From: CAZWKX01 sp964633975
Lineage (GTDB): Bacteria > Actinomycetota > Acidimicrobiia > Spongiisociales > UBA11373
DNA length: 47,741 nucleotides
NCBI GenBank assembly: GCA_964633975.1
Contig: CAZWKX010000015.1
Location: forward strand, 1 to 47,741
Direction of reading: 5' to 3'
The notes under the pieces were generated by a model. That model had not been told where the DNA came from, searched no databases, and worked only from the letters and a program-made list of their open reading frames with translations. Positions 34,890-42,137 of this stretch are shown here, one piece after another. Every line of letters begins with the position of its first letter. The stretch's first letter is position 1. The position numbers and the translations under genes are program-made.

Positions 34890-34918
34890 GGCTTCGAGAC
34901 CGAGTAGGGCTCGAAGCC
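34890..34918. terminator. Hairpin after the propeller lipoprotein (possible terminator)
   Basis: GGCTTCGAG (34890-34898) pairs perfectly with CTCGAAGCC (34910-34918). No T-run follows. It lies in the convergent gap between the propeller gene and the RRM gene, together with a smaller palindrome CGATGCGAAGCATCG at about 34859-34873. Confidence 0.4.
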
Positions 34919-35083
34919 GAACGACCGGCGCCAAAGGCGACACCAACAAAGCGAAATCGGCAGTTGGCCCGCGGCGCGTCAAGCCGCTTCGGTGCCTTGT
35001 TCTGTCTCAACGAGAAACGCGGCGTCCCGAAGCGCGGTGACGACCGTACCGCGCCTGCGATAGGTCTGCTAGCCGGTCACCGA

Positions 35084-35356
35084 TTAGGCCTCGTAGCGAT
35101 TGTTCCGGCGCTGCTCCCGGGGACGAGCCTCGTTGACGGTCAGCTGCCGACCGCCGGCGTCGCTGCCATCGAGCTCATCGATGGCTTTGTGGGCATCGTC
35201 GTCCGACTCCATGTCGACGAACCCGAACCCGCGCGAACGACCGGTGTGGCGGTCCATGATGACCTGTGCCGAGCTGACTGCGCCGTACGGCGAGAACAGC
35301 CTCTCCAGGTCCTCGGACGTGAACGAATAGGGAAGGTTCCCTACAAAGAGGTTCAT
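35084..35356 (-). CDS. RRM-domain RNA-binding protein (intact copy)
   Basis: A 90-residue single-RRM protein: RNP2 LFVGNL (3-8), RNP1 RGFGFVDM (42-49) and a basic tail (RPREQRRNNRYEA). Such small glycine-poor RRM proteins bind RNA and are often cold-induced. The ATG at 35356 has GGAG about 8 bases upstream. The ~100-base leader up to a TAGCGT -10 box (35462-35467, minus strand) is conserved in the broken copy at 36079-36288, which suggests a functional 5' leader. Confidence 0.92.
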   Translation of the reverse strand: MNLFVGNLPYSFTSEDLERLFSPYGAVSSAQVIMDRHTGRSRGFGFVDMESDDDAHKAIDELDGSDAGGRQLTVNEARPREQRRNNRYEA

Positions 35357-35691
35357 TCCTTACTCTCCAATCGACTGCGACACCATGACCACATCGAGAT
35401 CGCCAGGTCACAGGATCGAGATCCGGAATGCTGGGCACCCGTACGTAGCGGTGTCGCCGATACGCTAGCAGTTGGCGACCGCCAGTTGATACCCCTAATT
35501 ACCGACGCGGCGTCGACACATTGGCACCCGCAATTGGCAGCCGCAATCCCGAAGCGACAGCCTGTGGACCATCACCCGCATCGGAGAGAACGGCACACCT
35601 CTTGCCGACTGGATGCTCGCCAAGCGCATCGGCGTCGAAGAAGCGCTGAGCCTCATCGCTGCCGACGGGCGCGCATCTCTGCCCCTGAGCG
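35357..35691. other. Gap holding the RRM leader/promoter and a possible protein remnant
   Basis: The first ~110 bases are the upstream region of the RRM gene (minus strand). From 35556 on the plus strand an open frame reads SLWTITRIGENGTPLADWM and then LAKRIGVEEALSLIAADG before running into the VOC repeat at 35708. It looks protein-like in composition but has no start signal; I cannot name it. Possibly the remains of a gene cut by the duplication. Confidence 0.3.
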
Positions 35692-36045
35692 CTACCCGGC
35701 TTCTTCACCCCAGCAGATGCACAACTCGTTGCCCTCCGGGTCCTGGAGGACGTCAAAACGAGACTCGCGTCGGATCACCGTGCCGCCCAGGTCCACCAGG
35801 CGCGCCTCGAGCCCCTCAACCTCACTTCCGTCCACCAGCACGTCGATGTGCAGACGGTTCTTGACCGTCTTGGTCTCGGGAACCGGCTGGAACCAAACGA
35901 GCGGGCCCTCCCCCTTCAGGTCCACCAAGTCCACGGCGCCCTCGTTGGTCTCGACCGCCTCGTAGCCCAACGCCTCCGCCCAAAACGGCCACAGCACGTT
36001 CGCCTCGTTGGCGTCGATGCAGATCATGAAGCCCTTCTCCACCAC
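35692..36045 (-). CDS. VOC/glyoxalase-like protein, copy 1
   Basis: A 117-residue protein starting at GTG 36045 after GGGGAGG. It has the VOC pattern of one beta-alpha-beta-beta-beta pair (FMICIDANEANVLWPFWAEALGYEAVE ... LHIDVLVDGSEVEGLEARLVDLGGTVI ... FDVLQDPEGNELCICWG), similar to the DUF4188/glyoxalase-like groups of actinomycetes. Function unknown. It lies inside a 371-bp direct repeat (35708-36078) whose second copy carries the other VOC gene. The last few codons differ because the repeat ends at 35708. Confidence 0.85.
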   Translation of the reverse strand: MVEKGFMICIDANEANVLWPFWAEALGYEAVETNEGAVDLVDLKGEGPLVWFQPVPETKTVKNRLHIDVLVDGSEVEGLEARLVDLGGTVIRRESRFDVLQDPEGNELCICWGEEAG

Positions 36046-36078
36046 AACAACCTCCCCTGCCGGAGCCGGCCCGGGCGC
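35708..36078. repeat. 371-bp direct repeat, copy 1
   Basis: By eye this stretch is identical to 37482-37852, same orientation and length. It covers nearly all of the VOC gene and its ribosome site, and ends inside the tail of the broken RRM copy. Confidence 0.85.
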
Positions 36079-36288
36079 CGGCCACCGGCCTCACTGCCGC
36101 CAAGCTCGTCCATGGCCGTACGGGCATCGTCGTCCGACTCCATATCGACAAACCCGAACCCGCGCCAGCGGCCTGTGTGGCGGTACATGATGACACTGCG
36201 CCGGGCTGACCGGGCCGTACGGCGAGAACAGCCCGTCGGGGTCCTCGGAGGTGAACCAATAGGGGAGATTCCCTACAAAGAGGTTCAT
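36079..36288 (-). pseudogene. Broken second copy of the RRM gene
   Basis: The start (MNLFVGNLPYWFTSED) matches the intact RRM at 35084-35356. One extra T after the codons for SPAQ shifts the frame; in the shifted frame the rest continues as VIMYRHTGRWRGFGFVDMES and DELGGSEAGGR. The basic C-terminal tail is then lost at the edge of the 371-bp repeat. Its upstream region (to about 36420) is still clearly similar to that of the intact gene. Confidence 0.82.
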
Positions 36289-36479
36289 TCCTTTGTTCTC
36301 CAATCGACTGCGACACCTATTGCGAGATCGCCAGGTCACGGGATCGAGATCCGGAATGCTGGGCACCCGCACGTTGCGGCATCGCCGATACGCTAGAAGC
36401 CGGCGACCGAGTTCCGACACCCCAATCGCCGTCGCACCCCGAACGCCCAGGCACCAGAGAACAGCGCGCGACCGATCGG

Positions 36480-36507
36480 TTCCAGTAAACCTTGGCCTCG
36501 CTAGCGT
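36480..36507 (+). promoter_or_regulatory. Promoter of the metallo-beta-lactamase-fold lipoprotein, near-leaderless
   Basis: A TAGCGT -10 box (36502-36507) lies 9 bases before the ATG at 36517, with TTCCAG (36480-36485) as a weak -35 at 16 bases. The leader can be only a few bases long. Confidence 0.45.
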
Positions 36508-36516
36508 TGCCGGCGA

Positions 36517-37392
36517 ATGAGGTGCCGCGCTCGTCTCTGCCAGCTTGCCCCCCTGCTCGCCGCCGCCATCCTGGGCGCCTGTGGAGGCGCCCCGACGGCC
36601 ACCGACGCGGGTATCAGCCCCGTCAGCACTACAGCGACAAGCGAGGCCTTCGTCCCCAGATTCTTCGACATCGATGACGATTTGACCATTCGCGAGGTCT
36701 CCGATGGCGTCTATGTCATTACCCACTCCTTCCCCTGGCCGGCCAATTCGATGCTCGTGGAGATGGCCAGCGGCGAACTCGTCCTGGTCGACACCCCCTA
36801 CACACCAGACGCCACCGAGGCCGTGCTGTCGTGGTTCGAAGATCGGCTCGGCGCCCGTCCGATCGTCGCGATCAACACCGGTTTCCACGTCGACAATCTG
36901 GGCGGCAACGAGTATCTCGTGAGCGCCGGTATCCCGGTGTATGGATCAGAAGAGACGGCGAATCTGCTGGAGGAACGTGGCGAAGCGACCCGGGACCTGC
37001 TCCTCAGCTGGCTGCAGAGCCCTGAAGATGCGCGTTTCCACGACGCCCACGCCGAGTTGGCGTATGTGGCTCCGAACCACCTTTTTGCCCTCGATCAGGG
37101 CCTGGAGCTGCAATTCGGCGACGAGTACGTTCAGGTCTACTTCCCCGGGCCGACCCACTCCCCGGACAACGTCGTCGTCTATTTCGGCGACCGTCAGCTC
37201 CTGTTCGGCGGCTGCATGATCCTCGCCGGTGACAGCGTCGGGAACATCGCCGACGCTGATCTGGAGGTTTGGCCAGACTCGATCGAGAACCTGCTCCAGT
37301 TCGATGTCGAGATGGTGGTGCCCGGGCACGGAGACCGACTCGACCCCGGCCTTCTGAGCAACACACTCGAGGTACTTGCCGGGGCAACCTAG
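36517..37392 (+). CDS. Lipoprotein metallo-beta-lactamase-fold protein, B1/B2-like with altered first ligand
   Basis: A 291-residue precursor with lipobox LGAC (Cys 22) and linker, then an MBL fold of the subclass B1/B2 type: VLVDTPYTPDATEAVLSWF, INTGFHVDNLGGNEYL (120-134), FPGPTHSPDNVVVYFG (209-224), LLFGGCMI (228-235) and VVPGHGD. In standard numbering the ligands are G116 (residue 122), H118 (124), D120 (126), H196 (214), C221 (233) and H263 (271). The Cys-containing site is complete, while the three-His site has Gly in place of the first ligand. B2 enzymes have Asn there. Asn also replaces Arg121. Whether it hydrolyses beta-lactams is unknown. Confidence 0.85.
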   Translation: MRCRARLCQLAPLLAAAILGACGGAPTATDAGISPVSTTATSEAFVPRFFDIDDDLTIREVSDGVYVITHSFPWPANSMLVEMASGELVLVDTPYTPDATEAVLSWFEDRLGARPIVAINTGFHVDNLGGNEYLVSAGIPVYGSEETANLLEERGEATRDLLLSWLQSPEDARFHDAHAELAYVAPNHLFALDQGLELQFGDEYVQVYFPGPTHSPDNVVVYFGDRQLLFGGCMILAGDSVGNIADADLEVWPDSIENLLQFDVEMVVPGHGDRLDPGLLSNTLEVLAGAT

Positions 37393-37474
37393 GCGGGCTG
37401 GGCAACCCGACCGCGGACCGCCACAAGACACGGCACGGCCGTCCGCCCGGTCTGCCGCCGGCGGGTCGCTGCGC

Positions 37475-37819
37475 CTATGCCCCCCAGCAGATGCACAACT
37501 CGTTGCCCTCCGGGTCCTGGAGGACGTCAAAACGAGACTCGCGTCGGATCACCGTGCCGCCCAGGTCCACCAGGCGCGCCTCGAGCCCCTCAACCTCACT
37601 TCCGTCCACCAGCACGTCGATGTGCAGACGGTTCTTGACCGTCTTGGTCTCGGGAACCGGCTGGAACCAAACGAGCGGGCCCTCCCCCTTCAGGTCCACC
37701 AAGTCCACGGCGCCCTCGTTGGTCTCGACCGCCTCGTAGCCCAACGCCTCCGCCCAAAACGGCCACAGCACGTTCGCCTCGTTGGCGTCGATGCAGATCA
37801 TGAAGCCCTTCTCCACCAC
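37475..37819 (-). CDS. VOC/glyoxalase-like protein, copy 2
   Basis: A 114-residue protein identical to the VOC protein at 35692-36045 except for its last two residues. GTG 37819 with the same GGGGAGG site is the matching start; the frame is open a little further upstream. Copies this alike, 1774 bases apart, imply a recent duplication or gene conversion. Confidence 0.84.
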   Translation of the reverse strand: MVEKGFMICIDANEANVLWPFWAEALGYEAVETNEGAVDLVDLKGEGPLVWFQPVPETKTVKNRLHIDVLVDGSEVEGLEARLVDLGGTVIRRESRFDVLQDPEGNELCICWGA

Positions 37820-37852
37820 AACAACCTCCCCTGCCGGAGCCGGCCCGGGCGC
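37482..37852. repeat. 371-bp direct repeat, copy 2
   Basis: This is the second copy of the repeat at 35708-36078. Recombination between the copies would delete the RRM relic and the MBL-fold lipoprotein gene. Confidence 0.85.
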
Positions 37853-37970
37853 GACCCCATTCGTCGACGAGTATGACACCTGGCGGACATCCTGCCCGCG
37901 CCCACCCGAGCAGGGCCGGTGCCGAGTTCCCTAGAGTGCGTTCGAAGGACCGACGCACGGGGAGACGACA

Positions 37971-38585
37971 TTGGACCTGGTGGTAGCTGCTGCCGGCGCC
38001 GCGGCCATCTCGTACCTGCTCGGCTCGATCCCGTCGGCTTACCTGGTCGGACGTTTTGTCGCCGGAATCGACATACGCGAGGAAGGCGAGGGCAACGTCG
38101 GAGCACGCAACGTGTTCCACGAGGTCGGCGCCGGGTGGGGCATCGTCGTCTCCCTGCTCGACCTCGGCAAAGGCGCCGCCGTGGCGTTGATCTTCCGAAG
38201 CAGCCCGACATGGCAGCTCGCCGTGGCCGGCGCCTTTCTAGTCATCGGCCACGGGTATCCCATCTGGCTTCGTTTCCTCGGCGGCAAAGGCATGGCCGCC
38301 GCCGGCGGCTTCACCATCGCGCTCATGCCCTGGGCCGCCTTGGCCGGCGGATGCGCCACGGCTCCGGTGTGGCTGGCCACCCGACGCTTCCTGCCCACCC
38401 TGATCACCATGGCCGTGGTTCCATTCCTGGTCGCCCCATTCACCGGAGTCACATGGGCCCATATGGGCGTGGCCTTCGGCGCCTTTCTCCTCGTCGCCGT
38501 CAAGCGGATCATGGATGAGCCGCGCATGAGGCACATCGAGGCCCAGACCGGATGGGACCGCCAGCGGGGCGGCACCCGCCGATGA
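37971..38585 (+). CDS. plsY: PlsY, acyl-phosphate:glycerol-3-phosphate acyltransferase
   Basis: A 204-residue membrane protein with the PlsY motifs GSIPSAYLVGR (18-28), GEGNVGARNV (39-48) and GHGYPIWLRFLGGKGMA (about 93-109). It makes lysophosphatidic acid, the first step of phospholipid synthesis, at the membrane. The start is TTG 37971; a TAGAGT box at 37932-37937 may be the -10. It overlaps the next gene by ATGA. Confidence 0.92.
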   Translation: MDLVVAAAGAAAISYLLGSIPSAYLVGRFVAGIDIREEGEGNVGARNVFHEVGAGWGIVVSLLDLGKGAAVALIFRSSPTWQLAVAGAFLVIGHGYPIWLRFLGGKGMAAAGGFTIALMPWAALAGGCATAPVWLATRRFLPTLITMAVVPFLVAPFTGVTWAHMGVAFGAFLLVAVKRIMDEPRMRHIEAQTGWDRQRGGTRR

Positions 38586-39718
38586 GCTGGGACTTCCTCC
38601 TCGACTCGGTGCTCACCTGGATCCTGCTCCTCCAACTGGCGCTCATCCTGTGGAACCAGCACGTGATGAGGCGCCCTCAGCCGTACCGATGGGGCGAGGA
38701 TGCACCTTTGGTGAGCGTGCTCGTGCCCGCCCGAAACGAAGAGGAGATGGTCGGGGCCTGCATCGAGAGGCTGCTGGCCCAGGACTATCCCAACCTGGAG
38801 ATCATCGTGCTCGACGACGACTCCGACGACACGACCTTCAAGATCGTGAAGGCCATCGAGGATCCCCGGGTTCGCCTGGTACCGGGCAGAGTGCTGCCCC
38901 TGGGCTGGACCGGCAAGAACTGGGCGTGCCACCAGCTGTCCCTGCTGGCCGGCGGCGATCTCATGTGTTTCGTCGACGCCGACACGCTGGTCGAGCCGGG
39001 CACGATCTCTGCCGCGGCCGGCCGTCTCTACGAGGAGAAGGCGGGGCTGGTCTCACTGTTGCCCAGGTCCAAGCCGGAGTCCGTCAGCGCAGCAGTCCTG
39101 TTGCCGATGGTGACCCACGCCCTGCTGGGCCTTTTCCCCGCATACCTCGTTCACAGCTCACGCTTTCCCCACGTCTCGGTCGCGATAGGCCCGTTCATCC
39201 TGGTGACCCGCGACGCCTACCGCGCCGCCGGCGGCCATGCAGCCAACCCCGAATCCATCGTCGACGACGTGGATCTGAGCCGGGGCGTCAAAGCGGCCCA
39301 CTATCCGGTCCGACTCGCCAACGGCACCGATCTGGTGCAGACCCGCTGGTATGGGAAGTTCGGGGCCATCTGGCAAGGCTTCTCGAAGAACGCCTACGGC
39401 GGTATCGGCTACAACCTGCTGTTCGGCATGGCGGTGGTATTCGTGGCCATGCCTCTTCTTATCACCCCGTTCCTGCGCGTAGGCCTGGGGCTGTGGAACG
39501 GGCACGTGCCCGCAGTGGCGCTGCGGCAGGTTCTCCTGCTGCTGGCCGCCCGCGCTCTCACCGCGCATCTGGGCCGGGACCGGCAATGGACCACGCCGTT
39601 CCACGCGCTCACGGTCGCCTTCTGGGGCCTCACGCTGGCCTGGTCGATGACCCTGTCCAGCACCGGCCGCCCGGTGACCTGGAAGGGCCGGGATACCGTC
39701 ACCCGCCCGGCCGACTAG
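38582..39718 (+). CDS. Family 2 glycosyltransferase, membrane-bound (CrtQ-like)
   Basis: A 378-residue protein with an N-terminal membrane helix, a GT-A domain (SVLVPARNEEEMVGACIERLLAQDYPNLEIIVLDDDS, then FVDADT as DxD and DDVDLSRG), and membrane segments after about 265. The pattern LGWTGKNWACHQL is typical of the CrtQ-type carotenoid and hopanoid-like glycosyltransferases. Acceptor unknown. Translationally coupled to plsY. Confidence 0.87.
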   Translation: MSWDFLLDSVLTWILLLQLALILWNQHVMRRPQPYRWGEDAPLVSVLVPARNEEEMVGACIERLLAQDYPNLEIIVLDDDSDDTTFKIVKAIEDPRVRLVPGRVLPLGWTGKNWACHQLSLLAGGDLMCFVDADTLVEPGTISAAAGRLYEEKAGLVSLLPRSKPESVSAAVLLPMVTHALLGLFPAYLVHSSRFPHVSVAIGPFILVTRDAYRAAGGHAANPESIVDDVDLSRGVKAAHYPVRLANGTDLVQTRWYGKFGAIWQGFSKNAYGGIGYNLLFGMAVVFVAMPLLITPFLRVGLGLWNGHVPAVALRQVLLLLAARALTAHLGRDRQWTTPFHALTVAFWGLTLAWSMTLSSTGRPVTWKGRDTVTRPAD

Positions 39719-39736
39719 CGACGACCCGCCCGGCTT

Positions 39737-40369
39737 TCAGGACTCCTGCTCCGCGCCGGGCTCCACTCCGACCTCTGCCGCTTCCGACCAGTTCTTGCGT
39801 GCCTCGTTGAAGGCCGCAACGGCCACGATGAATGCCGCGGCCGGATCGGCCCACCACCAGCTCAATCCGGCGTTGAGCGCCAGCCCGGCCAGAGTGGCCC
39901 CGGCGAGAACAGCGTCGAGGAACGTCATCGTCGCTTCCGAGCGAAGCGGCGCCGATTCGAGTCTCGCCGCCACACGCCCTTTGAGAGCGGCCAGCAAGAA
40001 CATGACCACAACGGTCACCGCCAGGTAGGCGATCCCCCAAAACGATTCATCCGCTTGCCGACCCGTCGCCAGGTCACGTGCCGCAGCAACGGTGAGTACC
40101 ACCGCCAGAGTCGCAAAAGCGCCCGACACCAGCCGCAGGGCCCGCGCCGTGCGCTCCGGATGATCGAAGTCGTGGCCTGGGGCCAGATGCCACACCACAA
40201 CCATCGAAGCGAACACCTCGATGAGCGAATCGATGCCGAACCCGACCAGGGCCAGCGAACCTGCCATGACTCCCAAGCCGATCGTGATCGCCGACTCGGC
40301 GACGTTCCAGCCGATCGTGGTGTACTCGAGACACAGGGCGCGGCGTTGCAGGCGAGCACGGTTGTTCAT
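39737..40369 (-). CDS. Small cation transporter (CDF/TMEM163-like)
   Basis: A 210-residue membrane protein starting MNNRARLQRRAL. GLGVMAGSLALVGFGIDSLIEVFAS is the conserved second-helix region with an Asp ligand, and LDAVLAGATLAGLALNAGLSWWWADPAAAF the fifth, with DPxAA. The cytoplasmic C-terminal metal domain of full CDF proteins is absent, as in TMEM163-like members. Probably exports Zn or a related ion. It is convergent with the glycosyltransferase gene (18-base gap). Confidence 0.85.
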   Translation of the reverse strand: MNNRARLQRRALCLEYTTIGWNVAESAITIGLGVMAGSLALVGFGIDSLIEVFASMVVVWHLAPGHDFDHPERTARALRLVSGAFATLAVVLTVAAARDLATGRQADESFWGIAYLAVTVVVMFLLAALKGRVAARLESAPLRSEATMTFLDAVLAGATLAGLALNAGLSWWWADPAAAFIVAVAAFNEARKNWSEAAEVGVEPGAEQES

Positions 40370-40486
40370 CAATACGAAATGTTGCCACGCTCGATGCACT
40401 GAGGGCCAAACGCCCCTGGCGGGTCTGCGCTCCAACACGGAGGCTGGCCGACGGCAACGGGCTGAACACCCAAGAAGGGAGTCCTG

Positions 40487-40996
40487 ATGAAGGCGCTGGT
40501 GATCTACGAGTCGGTTTTCGGCAACACGAAGGAGATAGCGAAGGCCGTGGCCGACGGCCTCGCCTCCCAGATGAGTGCCGAAGCCGTGGAGGTGGGAGCT
40601 GCGCCGAAGACCGTCGGTGACGACGTCGATTTGCTGGTGATCGGGGGTCCAACTCACGCTTGGGGAATGAGCCGGGAGAGATCACGCCAGGGGGCGGTCA
40701 AGGATGCGAACCAGGGCCCCGTGTCCGCGGGGATAGGAGTACGTGAATGGCTCGGCGCCATCGAGAAAGGATCTTCGATTGCCGTGGCCACCTTCGACAC
40801 GCGGTTCAACAAGCCCCGCTGGCTCACCGGCTCGGCCGCCCGCTCCGCCGAGAAGCGCCTCCGCCGCCTCGGTCTGCGCATCGCCGCGCCCGCCGAGAGC
40901 TTTTTCGTGGCGGGGTCAACCGGCCCGCTTGAGGACGGGGAGCTGGAACGCGCCCGCCAATGGGGAGAGCGTCTGGCCTCCAAGGTTTCCGGCTAG
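40487..40996 (+). CDS. Flavodoxin-family protein
   Basis: A 169-residue flavodoxin-like protein: FMN phosphate loop VIYESVFGNTKEIA (4-17), and VIGGPTHAWGMSRERSR (about 52-68). Flavodoxins carry electrons in place of ferredoxin. ATG 40487 follows GAAGGGAG. It is divergent from the cation transporter, with about 117 bases between. Confidence 0.9.
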   Translation: MKALVIYESVFGNTKEIAKAVADGLASQMSAEAVEVGAAPKTVGDDVDLLVIGGPTHAWGMSRERSRQGAVKDANQGPVSAGIGVREWLGAIEKGSSIAVATFDTRFNKPRWLTGSAARSAEKRLRRLGLRIAAPAESFFVAGSTGPLEDGELERARQWGERLASKVSG

Positions 40997-41010
40997 CAAC
41001 GGCTGGCGCA

Positions 41011-41065
41011 GAATCCAGAGTTCAGAATCCAGAGTCGGTACAACCCGATCTGGACTCTGATTCCT
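41011..41065. repeat. Dispersed palindromic intergenic repeat, copy C
   Basis: GAATCCAGAGTC (41025-41036) pairs with GACTCTGATTC (41053-41063), with one base missing in the right arm. An extra GAATCCAGAG sits at 41011-41020. It lies between the flavodoxin and the ABC permease genes (convergent). Confidence 0.75.
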
Positions 41066-41072
41066 GACGTCT

Positions 41073-42137
41073 TCAAGCCATCGCGAGGATCCCCCGCAGC
41101 CTCCTGGTCAGCAGCATCACCGGGGCCGCCAGAAGAGCAACAATCCCAACGGCTATCAGCACCTGCTGCCAGACCTCGCCCAACCCGGAGTTGTCGATCG
41201 TCACCTCGAAGAGCGGGTTGATGATCCAGTAGGTCGGGAACAGCTTGGCCACCCACTGCGGCCAATCGGGGAAGAGATAGAAGATGGTGGGCCCTATCAA
41301 CAGGACGCCCGTCCCCTTGATGAGGGCGAAGACGCCGTTCACGTCCTTGGCGGCCGCACCGAAGATCAGGCCGATCTCGGCGCACAACGCAGCCGCCACC
41401 GCCAGCACCACCACCAGAGCCAAGGCCTGGGCGCCCAACGCGCTGTTGAGCCACAGCGTGAACACGGCCATGGCGAAAGCGAGCACGAACCCGAGCATGC
41501 CCTTGGCCGTCACCACCTCAGAGAGCCTCACCGGCGTCACCGTGAGCGCAGCCAGGGTGCCTTTCTCCCGCTCGTCGGCGATGCTGAACGCAGGAAGGAA
41601 CACCGCGGCGACCACCAACGCGTACATCACGATCAGAGGCACCAGACGCAGCGAGATCGGCAGAGCCTCCTTGCCGAGTGCCACGATCTCCACCTCCACC
41701 GGCGGCGCCGATCCCTCGACATCCCTGATGAGCTCGAGTGTGGTCGCCACCAGAATGGTGCGGTTCGAGGCGAGGCTCTCACCGCCCACGTACAGCTCCA
41801 GAGGCGGCTGGACGCCGGCGCGGACCGAATCGTCGAAGCCGACGGGCAGCACGAGGCCGGCGTCGAGATCGTTGGCTTCCACCTTGGCCTTCAGACCGGC
41901 GACGTCGCCGAGCAACGCCAGCTGAATACCCTCTATCCGGCCGAAGGCGGCGGTGATCTGCGAATCGCCGAAGTCGACGATCCCCATCCGCGGCTCGGGC
42001 TCGAAGAGACTTCCGAAAACCACCTGAAGCACCAGCGTGAGGAACACGGGCAGGAACAGCACCCACATGAAGATCGGAGACCGGGGCCCGAGCCGAAAGT
42101 CCTTGCCCAGCACCTTGAGCGTTCGCTTGAGGCTCAC
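41073..42137 (-). CDS. ABC-2 type exporter permease
   Basis: A 354-residue protein from GTG 42137 with an N-terminal helix, a large extracytoplasmic loop (about 45-165) and five more helices with the ABC-2 motif ADEREKGTLAALTVTPVRLSEVVTAKG. The upstream frame overlaps the other permease by 4 bases (GTGA). It pairs with the second permease and an ATPase to form an exporter; substrate unknown. Confidence 0.88.
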   Translation of the reverse strand: MSLKRTLKVLGKDFRLGPRSPIFMWVLFLPVFLTLVLQVVFGSLFEPEPRMGIVDFGDSQITAAFGRIEGIQLALLGDVAGLKAKVEANDLDAGLVLPVGFDDSVRAGVQPPLELYVGGESLASNRTILVATTLELIRDVEGSAPPVEVEIVALGKEALPISLRLVPLIVMYALVVAAVFLPAFSIADEREKGTLAALTVTPVRLSEVVTAKGMLGFVLAFAMAVFTLWLNSALGAQALALVVVLAVAAALCAEIGLIFGAAAKDVNGVFALIKGTGVLLIGPTIFYLFPDWPQWVAKLFPTYWIINPLFEVTIDNSGLGEVWQQVLIAVGIVALLAAPVMLLTRRLRGILAMA

